Positions 34,406 to 43,526 of a stretch of 64,000 nt of DNA are shown here, one piece after another. The stretch's first letter is position 1; every line of letters starts with the position of its first letter. A model generated the notes under the pieces. That model did no database searches and was not told where the DNA came from. It saw nothing but the letters and a program-made list of their open reading frames with translations. The position numbers were made by a program, and so were the translations under genes. This stretch comes from Kluyvera sp036759925 (GTDB taxonomy: Bacteria; Pseudomonadota; Gammaproteobacteria; Enterobacterales; Enterobacteriaceae), in contig NZ_JAPKIB010000002.1 in the NCBI RefSeq assembly GCF_036759925.1, positions 186,001 through 250,000 on the forward strand, written 5' to 3'.

Positions 34406-34554
34406 GGATATGCTTGCTTCTCTCCAGAAATAAAAATTACCCCGCCGGGTGATGGCGAAAATAGCGTTTGAGCATTATTTTCAACATATCGGTCAGTCGT
34501 GTCTTCGGCCGCCAAACATCTCAAAAACCCGAATAGCGTGAATCTGGGGCAGGT

Positions 34555-34920
34555 ATGTTTCTAAACTATTTTGCGTTGGGTGTGCTCATCTTCGTCTTTC
34601 TGGTGCTGTTTTACGGAATCATCATGATTCATGATATTCCCTATAACATCGCGAAAAAACGCAACCATCCCCATGCCGATGCGATTCATACCGCCGGGTG
34701 GGTTAGTCTGTTTACTCTGCACGTGATATGGCCGTTTTTATGGATCTGGGCGACGCTCTACCAGCCCGACCGGGGGTGGGGCATGCAGTCGCATATTCCT
34801 GCGCCAGAGCCCCAGTCGCCCGCTGACGATACGCTTGCCCGGCTTACCCAAAGGGTGACGGAGCTTGAGCAAAAGCTGGCGGAAATTCGCCCCTCGGCTG
34901 ACACGACTGCGGAGCAATAA
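34555..34920 (+). CDS. yibI: DUF3302 inner-membrane protein YibI
   Basis: 121-residue membrane protein. Two hydrophobic segments at about 5-25 (FALGVLIFVFLVLFYGIIMI) and 47-66 (WVSLFTLHVIWPFLWIWATL), then a polar C-terminal tail with a short coiled coil (LTQRVTELEQKLAEI). It is translationally close to yibH (2 bp between stop and ATG), and the pair probably acts together in an efflux or envelope complex; the role is undefined. Confidence 0.92.
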   Translation: MFLNYFALGVLIFVFLVLFYGIIMIHDIPYNIAKKRNHPHADAIHTAGWVSLFTLHVIWPFLWIWATLYQPDRGWGMQSHIPAPEPQSPADDTLARLTQRVTELEQKLAEIRPSADTTAEQ

Positions 34921-34922
34921 AC

Positions 34923-36059
34923 ATGGATCTGCTGATTGTTTTGACCTACGTCGCGCTCGCGTGGGCGGTATTTAAAATATTCCGTATTCCGGTGAATCAA
35001 TGGACGCTGGCAACCGCGGCATTAGGCGGTGTCTTTTTAGTTAGCGGACTTATTTTATTAATGAACTATAACCACCCTTATACCTTTACGGCGCAGAAGG
35101 CGGTAATTTCCATTCCAATTACGCCGCAGGTCACCGGCGTAGTCAGTGAAGTGACGGATAAAAATAACCAGCTAATTAAAAAAGGCGAGGTGTTATTTAA
35201 ACTCGACCCGACCCGCTATCAGGCACGGGTTGACCGCCTCCAGGCTGACCTCGTCACCGCCACGCACAATGTTGATACCCTGAAGGGCCAGCTTTCCGAA
35301 GCGCAGGCCAATACTACGCGAGTTTCCGCAGAGCGTGACCGCTTGTACAAAGACTACCAGCGCTATCTTAAGGGCAGCCAGGCACGGGTGAACCCTTTCT
35401 CTGAAAGCGATATCGATAACGCCCGGCAGAACTATCTCGCCCAGGATGCGATGGTCAAAGGCTCGGTTGCCGAGCAGTCGCAGATTAAGAGCCAACTGGA
35501 CAGCATGGTCAACGGCGAGCAGTCGCAGATTGTCAGCCTGCGCGCGCAGCTGGCGGAAGCCAAATATAACCTCGACCAGACGGTGGTTCGCGCCCCGAGC
35601 GACGGCTACGCCACGCAGGTGCTGATTCGCCCAGGTACCTACGCCGCCGCACTGCCGCTGCGCCCGGTGATGGTGTTTATCCCGGAACAAAAACGGCAGA
35701 TAGTGGCGCAGTTCCGCCAGAACTCGCTGCTGCGACTGGAAGCGGGCGATGATGCCGAAGTGGTGTTTAACGCGCTGCCCGGTCAGGTGTTCCACGGTAA
35801 GCTCGCCAGCATACTGCCGGTGGTGCCCGGCGGCTCCTATCAGGCGCAGGGGGCGCTGCAATCGCTGACGGTGGTGCCGGGGACGGACGGCGTCATGGCG
35901 CTGATTGATTTAGACCCTAACGAAGAGGTGGATTCGCTGCCGGACGGTATCTACGCGCAGGTTGCCGTATATTCCGACCATTTCGCCCACGTCTCGGTGA
36001 TGCGTAAAGTCCTGCTGCGCATGACCAGCTGGATGCATTATCTCTATCTGGATCACTAG
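34923..36059 (+). CDS. yibH: HlyD/EmrA-type membrane fusion protein YibH
   Basis: 378-residue periplasmic adaptor anchored by N-terminal hydrophobic segments (about 3-20 and 28-47). Then a biotinyl-lipoyl-like half (ITPQVTGVVSEVTDKNNQLIKKGEVLFKLD, split), an alpha-helical hairpin (about 95-200), the second lipoyl half (VRAPSDGYATQVLIRPGTYA) and a beta-barrel domain. Usually such proteins link an inner-membrane transporter to an outer-membrane channel; here only YibI is adjacent. Strongly conserved with E. coli YibH. Confidence 0.93.
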   Translation: MDLLIVLTYVALAWAVFKIFRIPVNQWTLATAALGGVFLVSGLILLMNYNHPYTFTAQKAVISIPITPQVTGVVSEVTDKNNQLIKKGEVLFKLDPTRYQARVDRLQADLVTATHNVDTLKGQLSEAQANTTRVSAERDRLYKDYQRYLKGSQARVNPFSESDIDNARQNYLAQDAMVKGSVAEQSQIKSQLDSMVNGEQSQIVSLRAQLAEAKYNLDQTVVRAPSDGYATQVLIRPGTYAAALPLRPVMVFIPEQKRQIVAQFRQNSLLRLEAGDDAEVVFNALPGQVFHGKLASILPVVPGGSYQAQGALQSLTVVPGTDGVMALIDLDPNEEVDSLPDGIYAQVAVYSDHFAHVSVMRKVLLRMTSWMHYLYLDH

Positions 36060-36133
36060 ACAAGTAAAAAGCAGAGGGCGAATGCAGCTGCCTGAGCCAT
36101 ACTGATCTCTTTGTTGGCACAAAGGAGATGATG

Positions 36134-36742
36134 ATGAAACTGGTCGGCAGCTACACCAGCCCATTTGTACGCAAAATATCGGTCCTCTTACTGGAAAAGG
36201 GGATCGCCTTTGAGTTTGTTAACGAACAGCCCTACAACGCTGAAAACGGCGTGGCGCAGTACAACCCGCTGGGTAAAGTGCCCGCGCTGGTGACGGATGA
36301 CGGCGAGTGCTGGTTCGACTCACCGATTATCGCCGAGTACATCGAGCTGTTGGGCGTTGCGCCGGAGATGGTGCCGCGTGACCCGCTAGCCGCACTGAAA
36401 GTACGTCAGATGGAATCTCTGGCTGACGGCATTATGGATGCTGGCCTGGCCTCCGTACGTGAACAGGCTCGCCCAGCCGCGCAGCAATCAGAAGCCGAAG
36501 TGCTGCGCCAGCGTGAGAAAATTCGCCGCAGCCTGGATGCACTGGAAGGCTATCTGGCCGACGGTACGCTGAAAACCGATACCCTCAACCTGGCTACCAT
36601 CGCCATTGCCTGTGCGATTGGTTACCTGAACTTCCGCCGCATTGCGCCGGGCTGGTGCGTGGAACGGCCGAATCTGGTGAAGCTTGCGGAAACGCTCTTC
36701 CTGCGTGAAAGCTTTGCACGCACCGAACCGCCAAAGGCTTGA
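36134..36742 (+). CDS. yibF: Glutathione S-transferase-like protein YibF
   Basis: 202-residue cytosolic GST-fold protein: a thioredoxin-like N-terminal domain (MKLVGSYTSPFVRKISVLLL, conserved Ser/Pro near residue 9-11, KVPALV cis-Pro, DSPIIAEY glutathione-binding) and an all-helical C-terminal domain. Three ATGs stand in a row at 36128, 36131 and 36134; the AAGGAG at 36122-36127 places the third at the best spacing, and that matches the family length. Confidence 0.92.
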   Translation: MKLVGSYTSPFVRKISVLLLEKGIAFEFVNEQPYNAENGVAQYNPLGKVPALVTDDGECWFDSPIIAEYIELLGVAPEMVPRDPLAALKVRQMESLADGIMDAGLASVREQARPAAQQSEAEVLRQREKIRRSLDALEGYLADGTLKTDTLNLATIAIACAIGYLNFRRIAPGWCVERPNLVKLAETLFLRESFARTEPPKA

Positions 36743-36797
36743 TTGAACGCTATAACGCGGAGCCGCTGTACATTGTACAATCCCTCCCTTATGACTC

Positions 36798-36816
36798 CCT
36801 CTCCCGTCGGGAGGGG
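36798..36816. repeat. Short GC palindrome upstream of selA
   Basis: CCTCTCCCG-T-CGGGAGGGG forms a tight hairpin 25 bp before the selA start. It resembles the CTCCC/GGGAG palindromes at 29573 and 33469, suggesting a small dispersed repeat; it could end the yibF transcript. Confidence 0.5.
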
Positions 36817-36841
36817 TAACATTTAACCGTCAGGCCTATTC

Positions 36842-38233
36842 ATGACTACCGATACCCGTTCGCTCTACAGCCAGCTTCCTGCGACCGATCGCCTGCTTCG
36901 CGATCCCGCTTTTGCCCGTTTACTCGATACCCATGGTCACTCGCAGGTGGTGGAACAACTCCGCCAGATGCAGGACGAGGCGCGCCTTTGCATTCGCGAG
37001 CAGCAGACGCTTCCCGCCTGGAGCGAAAATTGGGCGCAGGAGACGCAGCGCCGTTTGCACCGTGATGCACAAAGCGCATTGCGTCCGGTGATTAACCTGA
37101 CGGGTACCGTGCTGCACACCAACCTCGGGCGCGCACAGCAGGCGCAGGCGGCGATTGATGCCGTCACCCAAGCGATGCGCGATCCGGTGACGCTGGAGTA
37201 CGATCTCGACGGCGCAGGGCGAGGGCACCGTGACCGTGCGCTGGCCGACCTGCTGTGCCGTTTAACCGGCGCGGAAGATGCCTGCATCGTGAATAACAAC
37301 GCCGCGGCGGTGCTGCTGATGCTGGCGGCGACGGCGGCGGGAAAAGAGGTGGTGGTTTCACGCGGTGAGCTGGTGGAAATTGGCGGGGCGTTTCGCATTC
37401 CCGACGTGATGCGTCAGGCGGGCTGTGTGCTGCATGAAGTGGGCACCACCAACCGCACTCACGCGAAAGATTACCGTCAGGCCTTCAATGACAACACCGG
37501 GCTGCTGATGAAGGTGCATACCAGCAACTACAGCATTGAAGGCTTTACCAAATCGGTAGAAGAAGCGGAGCTGGCAGAGATTGGCCGCGAGCTTGGCGTG
37601 CCGGTAGTCGCAGATCTCGGCAGCGGTTCGCTTATCGATCTCAGCCGCTACGGTCTGCCGAAAGAACCGATGCCGCAGGAGATGATTGCCGCAGGCGTCA
37701 GCCTGGTCAGCTTCTCCGGTGACAAACTGCTCGGTGGCCCGCAGGCCGGGATTATCGTTGGCAAAAAGGCGCTGATAGCCCAGCTACAGCAGCACCCGCT
37801 TAAACGTGCGCTGCGCGCCGATAAAATGACCCTGGCTGCGCTGGAAGCCACGTTACGCTTGTATTTACACCCGGAAAAGCTGGCGGCTGAACTCCCAACG
37901 CTGCGCCTGTTAAGCCGCACTGCGGAAGAAATTCACCAGCAGGCGTTGCGCCTGTGCGAGCCGCTGCAGCAGCGCTATGGCGATGAGTTTGCGGTGCAGG
38001 TGATGCCGTGCGCGTCGCAGATTGGCAGCGGTTCCCTGCCGTCCGAAAGCCTGCCGAGCGCCGCGATTGCGCTGACGCCGCTGGATGGCAAAGGGAGCCG
38101 ACTTGAAGCGCTCTCTACCGCCTGGCGTAGCCTGCCAGTCCCGGTCATTGGCCGAATTTATGATGGGCGTCTGTGGCTTGATTTACGCTGCCTTGAAGAT
38201 GAACCCCGATTCCTGGAGATGTTGTTGAAATGA
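36842..38233 (+). CDS. selA: L-seryl-tRNA(Sec) selenium transferase
   Basis: PLP enzyme converting seryl-tRNA(Sec) to selenocysteyl-tRNA(Sec) with selenophosphate. 463 residues: an N-terminal tRNA(Sec)-binding domain (about 1-80), INLTGTVLHTNLGRA, the glycine/alanine-rich INNNAAAVLLMLAATAAGK-type segment, HTSNYSIEGFT, ADLGSGSL, and the PLP-Lys loop SFSGDKLLGGPQAG. The stop overlaps the selB start (ATGA), so the pair is coupled. Confidence 0.97.
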   Translation: MTTDTRSLYSQLPATDRLLRDPAFARLLDTHGHSQVVEQLRQMQDEARLCIREQQTLPAWSENWAQETQRRLHRDAQSALRPVINLTGTVLHTNLGRAQQAQAAIDAVTQAMRDPVTLEYDLDGAGRGHRDRALADLLCRLTGAEDACIVNNNAAAVLLMLAATAAGKEVVVSRGELVEIGGAFRIPDVMRQAGCVLHEVGTTNRTHAKDYRQAFNDNTGLLMKVHTSNYSIEGFTKSVEEAELAEIGRELGVPVVADLGSGSLIDLSRYGLPKEPMPQEMIAAGVSLVSFSGDKLLGGPQAGIIVGKKALIAQLQQHPLKRALRADKMTLAALEATLRLYLHPEKLAAELPTLRLLSRTAEEIHQQALRLCEPLQQRYGDEFAVQVMPCASQIGSGSLPSESLPSAAIALTPLDGKGSRLEALSTAWRSLPVPVIGRIYDGRLWLDLRCLEDEPRFLEMLLK

Positions 38234-40080
38234 TTATTGCCACCGCCGGTCACGTTGACCACGGCAAAACCACCCTGCTGCAGGCGATCACCGGTATTAA
38301 CGCCGACCGCCTGCCGGAAGAGAAATCCCGCGGTATGACGATTGACCTCGGTTACGCCTACTGGCCGCAGCCGGATGGGCGCGTTCTGGGCTTTATCGAC
38401 GTCCCTGGGCATGAAAAATTCCTCTCCAATATGCTGGCTGGCGTGGGCGGCATTGACCATGCCCTGCTGGTGGTGGCATGCGATGACGGCGTGATGGCGC
38501 AAACGCGTGAGCATCTGGCGATTCTGCAACTGACGGGCAACCCGACGTTGACCGTCGCCTTAACCAAGGTCGACCGCGTTGATGCCGCGCGTATTGACGA
38601 GGTTCGCCGTGAAGTCGCCGATGTTCTGCGTGAATACGGCTTTGAACAGGCGACGCTGTTTGAAACCGCCGCGACGGAAAACCGCGGTATTGATGAGCTG
38701 CGCGACCATTTGCGCCAGCTGGCCGCCCGTGAACATCCAGAAAACCAGCGTTTTCGTCTGGCGATTGACCGCGCGTTTACCGTTAAAGGCGCGGGGCTGG
38801 TGGTGACCGGTACGGCGCTGTCGGGCGATGTGCGCGTGGGCGACACGCTGTGGCTCACCGGCATGGACACACCGATGCGCGTGCGCGGTCTGCATGCGCA
38901 GAATCAGCCTGTCGAACAGGCCCACGGCGGCCAGCGTATTGCGCTGAATATCGCGGGTGCCGCGCAAAAAGAAGATCTTAACCGTGGTGACTGGCTGCTG
39001 ACCGAAGCGCCGCCCGCACCGTCTGAACGGGTGATTGTCGAACTGCAAAGCCACGTGCCGCTGACCCAGTGGCAGCCGCTGCATATCCACCACGCGGCGA
39101 GCCATATCACCGGGCGCGTGTCGTTGCTGGAAGATAATCTGGCGGAACTGGTGCTCGACGCACCGCTGTGGCTGGCGGATAACGACCGTCTGGTACTGCG
39201 CGATATCTCGGCAAAAGTGACGCTGGCCGGGGCACGCGTGGTGACGCTCAATTCGCCGCGTCGCGGCAAGCGTAAACCTGAATATCTGGCGTGGATTGCC
39301 GCATTGGCGCTGGCCAAAGAAGATGCGCAGGCGTTGGCGGTGCATCTCACCCGCGATGCCGTTAATCTGCGTGATTTTGCCTGGGCGCGTCAGTTGAGTA
39401 CCCAGGGGCTTGAGAAGCTGATTGCTCAGCCGGGCTTTATTCTCGCGGGCGACAGCCTGCTGGATGCGCCGCTGGCGGCCCGCTGGCAGCGTAAACTGCT
39501 GGACGCGCTGGCGATTTATCATGAGCAGCACAAAGATGAGCCGGGCCCGGGGCGCGAGCGCTTACGCCGCATTGCGTTACCGATGGAAGATGAAGCGCTG
39601 GTGCTGACGCTTATCGAGCAGATGCGTGAAAGCGGCGTGATTGCCAGCCACCACGGTTGGCTGCATCTGCCGGACCATAAAGCAGGCTTTACCGATGAAC
39701 AGCAGGCGGTATGGCAGAAAGCCGCGCCGCTGTTTGGCGACGAGCCGTGGTGGGTGCGCGATCTGGCGACGCAAACGGCTACCGATGAGAACACCATGCG
39801 TAGCGTGTTACGCCTGGCGGCGCAGCAGGGGATGATCACCGCGATTGTCAAAGACCGCTACTATCGCAACGACCGGATTGTGACCTTTGCGAGCATGATC
39901 CGCGAGCTCGACCAGGAAAAAGGCTCGACCTGCGCCGCAGATTTCCGCGATAAGCTCAACGTCGGTCGTAAGCTGGCGATCCAGATTCTGGAATATTTTA
40001 ACCGCATTGGTTTTACCCGCCGTCGTGGCAATGACCATTTATTACGCGATGCGCTTTTATTCCCGGATAATAAAAATTAA
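38230..40080 (+). CDS. selB: Selenocysteine-specific elongation factor SelB
   Basis: GTPase that brings selenocysteyl-tRNA(Sec) to UGA codons marked by a SECIS hairpin. 616 residues: EF-Tu-like G domain with GHVDHGKTTLL (G1), RGMTIDLGYAYW (switch), DVPGHEKFL (G3) and ALTKVDRVD (G4); two beta-barrel domains; then C-terminal winged helices that bind SECIS RNA (about 370-616). Predicts that the genome uses selenoproteins such as formate dehydrogenases, none of which lie in this window. Confidence 0.97.
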   Translation: MIIATAGHVDHGKTTLLQAITGINADRLPEEKSRGMTIDLGYAYWPQPDGRVLGFIDVPGHEKFLSNMLAGVGGIDHALLVVACDDGVMAQTREHLAILQLTGNPTLTVALTKVDRVDAARIDEVRREVADVLREYGFEQATLFETAATENRGIDELRDHLRQLAAREHPENQRFRLAIDRAFTVKGAGLVVTGTALSGDVRVGDTLWLTGMDTPMRVRGLHAQNQPVEQAHGGQRIALNIAGAAQKEDLNRGDWLLTEAPPAPSERVIVELQSHVPLTQWQPLHIHHAASHITGRVSLLEDNLAELVLDAPLWLADNDRLVLRDISAKVTLAGARVVTLNSPRRGKRKPEYLAWIAALALAKEDAQALAVHLTRDAVNLRDFAWARQLSTQGLEKLIAQPGFILAGDSLLDAPLAARWQRKLLDALAIYHEQHKDEPGPGRERLRRIALPMEDEALVLTLIEQMRESGVIASHHGWLHLPDHKAGFTDEQQAVWQKAAPLFGDEPWWVRDLATQTATDENTMRSVLRLAAQQGMITAIVKDRYYRNDRIVTFASMIRELDQEKGSTCAADFRDKLNVGRKLAIQILEYFNRIGFTRRRGNDHLLRDALLFPDNKN

Positions 40081-40131
40081 CAAATCAATGCGAAAAGATA
40101 TCAAATAAAATACATAGATATATAAAACTCT

Positions 40132-40175
40132 AAAAAACACGCCATAAACAATAACGTGGCGTGCTTTTTATTTTA
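40132..40175 (+). terminator. Terminator after selAB
   Basis: CACGCCA (40138-40144) and TGGCGTG (40157-40163) form the stem, preceded by an A run and followed by CTTTTTATTTT, 52 bp after the selB stop. Confidence 0.85.
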
Positions 40176-40264
40176 TCCATAGATAAAAATGCCAACTTGA
40201 TCGGGTTTTCTCGATAAATATTGCTATAGCCTCGGGAGCCTGCTTATTAAATAAAGGAACTATC

Positions 40265-41416
40265 ATGGCTGCATCGACTTTTTTCATTCCATCAGTGAAT
40301 GTTATCGGTAATGGCGCGTTAAATGACGCAATGAGCACAATGAAAGAGTACGGCTATCGCCGTGCGCTGATTGTCACCGATGCGGTGCTGAACAAGCTGG
40401 GCGTGGCGGGCAATATTCAAAAACGTCTGCAGGAATTCGACATTCTGAGCGTGGTATTTGATGGTACCCATCCGAACCCAACGACGGTTAACGTTGAAGA
40501 AGGTCTGGAAATGCTGCGCGCCAATGATTGCGATTGCGTCATCTCCCTGGGCGGCGGTTCCCCGCACGACTGCGCGAAAGGGATCGCGCTGGTAGCAGCC
40601 AACGGCGGCGATATCCGTGATTACGAAGGCGTTGACCGCTCTGCAAAACCGCAGCTGCCGATGATCGCGATTAACACTACCGCGGGTACGGCGTCTGAAA
40701 TGACCCGTTTCTGCATCATCACCGACGTGACGCGTCATATCAAAATGGCGATTGTCGACAAACATGTGACGCCAGTGCTGTCCGTTAACGACTCCTCCCT
40801 GATGGAAGGCATGCCGAAAGGGCTGACTGCCGCCACCGGTATGGATGCGCTGACACACGCGATTGAAGCCTACGTTTCTATCGCCGCAACGCCTATTACC
40901 GATGCGTGTGCGCTGAAAGCGATCACCATGATTGTTGAAAACCTGCCGACTGCCGTTGAACAGGGCAGCAACAGTGAAGCGCGTGAAGCGATGGCCTATG
41001 CGCAGTTCCTGGCGGGCATGGCGTTCAATAACGCTTCCCTGGGCTACGTTCACGCGATGGCGCACCAGTTGGGCGGTTTCTACGACCTGCCGCACGGCGT
41101 TTGCAACGCGGTACTGCTGCCGCACGTTCAGGTATTCAACAGCAAAGTGGCTGCGGCACGTCTGCGTGATTGCGCGAAAGCGATGAATATCGACGTGAGC
41201 GCGATGAATGACGAGCAGGGCGCGGCGGCATGCGTTGATGCGATTCGTAAACTGGCGCGTCAGGTGAATATTCCTGCTGGCCTGCGTGACCTGAACGTGA
41301 AGGAAGAGGATATTCCGGTGCTGGCAACCAACGCGCTGAAAGACGCGTGCGGTTTCACCAACCCTATCCAGGCCACCCACGAAGAGATCATGGCCATTTT
41401 CCGCGCGGCGATGTAA
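40265..41416 (+). CDS. yiaY: Iron-containing alcohol dehydrogenase YiaY
   Basis: 383-residue group III (Fe-ADH) dehydrogenase: the NAD-binding GGGSPHDCAKGIAL, INTTAGTASEMTRF, and metal ligands in the segments GMDALTHAIEAYVS and NNASLGYVHAMAHQLGGFYDLPHG (split). The substrate range in vivo is uncertain; the closest named relatives act on simple alcohols or aldehydes. In E. coli aldB is beside it; here the next gene is the GH127 glycosidase on the other strand. Confidence 0.94.
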   Translation: MAASTFFIPSVNVIGNGALNDAMSTMKEYGYRRALIVTDAVLNKLGVAGNIQKRLQEFDILSVVFDGTHPNPTTVNVEEGLEMLRANDCDCVISLGGGSPHDCAKGIALVAANGGDIRDYEGVDRSAKPQLPMIAINTTAGTASEMTRFCIITDVTRHIKMAIVDKHVTPVLSVNDSSLMEGMPKGLTAATGMDALTHAIEAYVSIAATPITDACALKAITMIVENLPTAVEQGSNSEAREAMAYAQFLAGMAFNNASLGYVHAMAHQLGGFYDLPHGVCNAVLLPHVQVFNSKVAAARLRDCAKAMNIDVSAMNDEQGAAACVDAIRKLARQVNIPAGLRDLNVKEEDIPVLATNALKDACGFTNPIQATHEEIMAIFRAAM

Positions 41417-41431
41417 TTCGGACCCGGCGTT

Positions 41432-41466
41432 AAAAAAAAGCAGAACGCTCGCGTTCTGCTTTTTTT
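41432..41466 (+). terminator. Terminator after yiaY
   Basis: AGCAGAACG / CGTTCTGCT stem with a 4-nt loop flanked by A8 and T8-type runs, 15 bp after the yiaY stop; A and T runs on both sides would allow bidirectional action. Confidence 0.9.
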
Positions 41467-41472
41467 GTGCCT

Positions 41473-41540
41473 GTAGCCCGGCCAAGCGCAGCGCCGCCGG
41501 GGGACCCGGAGTCGGCGTATTCACGCCTCGTCCGGGCTAC
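41473..41540. repeat. REP/BIME-like element between yiaY and the GH127 gene
   Basis: A full REP-like unit (GTAGCCCGGCCAAGCGCAGC onward, 41473-41502) is followed about 29 bp later by an inverted partner ending CGTCCGGGCTAC (to 41540). The first unit differs by one base from that at 4574-4602 over most of its length. Confidence 0.8.
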
Positions 41541-41545
41541 AATGA

Positions 41546-43516
41546 CTACATCTCCGCTGACTTTTCTTCGTTAACCCAAATACGCATTTCCCCTTCGCCA
41601 CGGTTAGCCCAGCTAAACCACGGAATAAAGGTCAGCGTCTGGGCCTGACGTTCGGCGGGGGCTGTGTCGTAATGCCACAACGACTGCTTTTCTGGATGGC
41701 GCGTGGTGTATTTCACACCTTGCGCCTGCAGCAGCACCTTGTGGGCGAAAATACCCTTGCCTTCCCGCTCAGTGAACACCGCGTTATCCGGCAGCCACAG
41801 GTTATGCAGTTCTTCACCGTTATCGGCCTGCTCCAGGCAGTAGACCAGCGGCCCACGCTGCACGGCGACTTTCCCGGCGACGTGGCGTACCAGCGGGTTA
41901 CCGTAGATGCGGCGCACCGGCATCGGCATTGTCAGGGTGAGCGTATCGCCCTCAACCCAGGTGCGGCTGATATGCAGATAGCCTTTTTTCACCGTTCCGG
42001 CGACATCACGGCCGTTCAGCGCCACCTGCGGCGCGCTGCACCAGTCAGGCAAACGCAGTGCCAGCGTGTGGTTCAGCGGATCCGGTGAATCAATGGCTAC
42101 CTTGACCTGATCCTGCCACGGATAGTTGCCGCTAATGCGCAGGCGTAGCGTTTGGCTGCCCACCGGCACTTCTACGCTATTGCCAATGTAGAGGTTCACG
42201 TACAGCGCGTCTGCGCGCGGCGTGTAGATATAGTGGCCGATTGACGTCAGCACGCGGGCGATATTCGGTGGGCAGCAGGCGCAGCCGAACCAGCGCTGAC
42301 GCACAGGCTTCACGTGGTCGTAGATGTGGTTAAACTGCAGCGTTTTCGGGTGCACTTCCAGCGGGTTAACGTAGAAGAAGTGTTTCCCGTCCAGCGCCAT
42401 GCCGCCGAGCACCGTGTTATACAGGGCACGTTCCATGACGTCGGCATACTGGCTGTCGCCTTCCATCTCCAGCATGCGGCGAGCGAACATCATCAGGCCA
42501 ATTGAGGCGCAGCTTTCGGCGTAGACCGTGTCGTTCGGCAGGTCATAGTCGCTGCTAAAGGCTTCCCCGCTGCTTTGTGAACCGATGCCGCCGGTAATGT
42601 ACAGCTGCCGCTGCGCCATGTTGTTCCACAGGCGCAGGCAATCCTGGCGTTTACCTTCGTCGTTGCTTAGCCGGGCAAGGTGCGCCACGCCGGTCATCAG
42701 GTAGACAAAGCGCACCGCGTGGCCGATAGCGGTTTGCTGCTCGACAAGTGGCTGGTGCGCCTGGCTGTAGGCTTTGTCTTTCACCATCCAGGCCGGGCCA
42801 TAGGTATGCCAGTAGGAGGTGTGACCGCGTTTTTCATACTCGTCGTCATAGAAATGCGGCTGCTTGCCGCGTTCTTCAACGAAGTAGTTCACCAGCGCCA
42901 TGTAGCGCGGTTCCTGAGTCACTTCATACAGGCGCATCAGCGCCAGTTCGATCTCTGGGTGGCCCGGATAGCCGTGGATCTGTTGCTCACCGGTGCCAAA
43001 GACCTGGTGGATATGGTCAGCCAGGCGGCATACCACCTCGAGCAGGCGGCGCTTGCCGGTGGCCTGGAAGAAGGCCACGCCCGCTTCAATCATATGCCCG
43101 GCGCAGTAAAGCTCATGGCATTCGGCCAGATTGGTCCAGCGCTCATCAGGCGCTTTTGCCGTAAAGTAGGTGTTGAGATAGCCGTCTTCGCACTGGGCGG
43201 CGGCCACCAGTTCGATCACTTCATCAGCGGTGCGTTCAAGCTCGGCATCCGGCTTCTGGCACAGCGACCAGGCGACGGCTTCCAGCCATTTCGCTACGTC
43301 GCTGTCCTGGAACACCATGCCGTAGAATTCTCCCTCCTGCTGCCCGGCGGCGATGCGGAAATTCTCTATCGCGTGGCTCGGCTCAGCGTCGTCTATCCGG
43401 TCATTCAGCGCATCCCATTGATACGGGATCACCACATCGCGCACCAACTGCTGGTACTGGGCGAAAAACGGGTCATTCACTTTCAAGGTATGCAAATCGA
43501 CTTCCATAACGGACAT
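41546..43516 (-). CDS. GH127 family beta-L-arabinofuranosidase-like glycoside hydrolase
   Basis: 656-residue cytosolic protein (no signal peptide) of the GH127/DUF1680 family. By analogy with Bifidobacterium HypBA1, the catalytic zinc-thiolate site is visible: Glu334 and Cys336 in YAESCASIG, and the CACC motif with Cys414-Cys415 (one Cys is the nucleophile). An (alpha/alpha)6 barrel is followed by beta-sandwich domains. The start is the ATG at 43516, preceded by GAGGAG; the open frame 16 codons longer lacks this site. It follows a GPH transporter by 10 bp, so imported arabinofuranosides are the likely substrate. Exact specificity is inferred. Confidence 0.88.
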   Translation of the reverse strand: MSVMEVDLHTLKVNDPFFAQYQQLVRDVVIPYQWDALNDRIDDAEPSHAIENFRIAAGQQEGEFYGMVFQDSDVAKWLEAVAWSLCQKPDAELERTADEVIELVAAAQCEDGYLNTYFTAKAPDERWTNLAECHELYCAGHMIEAGVAFFQATGKRRLLEVVCRLADHIHQVFGTGEQQIHGYPGHPEIELALMRLYEVTQEPRYMALVNYFVEERGKQPHFYDDEYEKRGHTSYWHTYGPAWMVKDKAYSQAHQPLVEQQTAIGHAVRFVYLMTGVAHLARLSNDEGKRQDCLRLWNNMAQRQLYITGGIGSQSSGEAFSSDYDLPNDTVYAESCASIGLMMFARRMLEMEGDSQYADVMERALYNTVLGGMALDGKHFFYVNPLEVHPKTLQFNHIYDHVKPVRQRWFGCACCPPNIARVLTSIGHYIYTPRADALYVNLYIGNSVEVPVGSQTLRLRISGNYPWQDQVKVAIDSPDPLNHTLALRLPDWCSAPQVALNGRDVAGTVKKGYLHISRTWVEGDTLTLTMPMPVRRIYGNPLVRHVAGKVAVQRGPLVYCLEQADNGEELHNLWLPDNAVFTEREGKGIFAHKVLLQAQGVKYTTRHPEKQSLWHYDTAPAERQAQTLTFIPWFSWANRGEGEMRIWVNEEKSAEM

Positions 43517-43526
43517 GACAAACTCC

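Noticed and set aside
38560..39531. 323-codon open frame antisense to selB
   Set aside because: Lies wholly within selB, shows typical antisense composition (Gln/Arg/His-rich) and no ribosome-binding site of note.
40319..41524. 401-codon open frame antisense to yiaY
   Set aside because: Fully overlaps a well-conserved gene; the His/Arg/Val-rich translation has no recognisable domain and arises from codon bias on the other strand.
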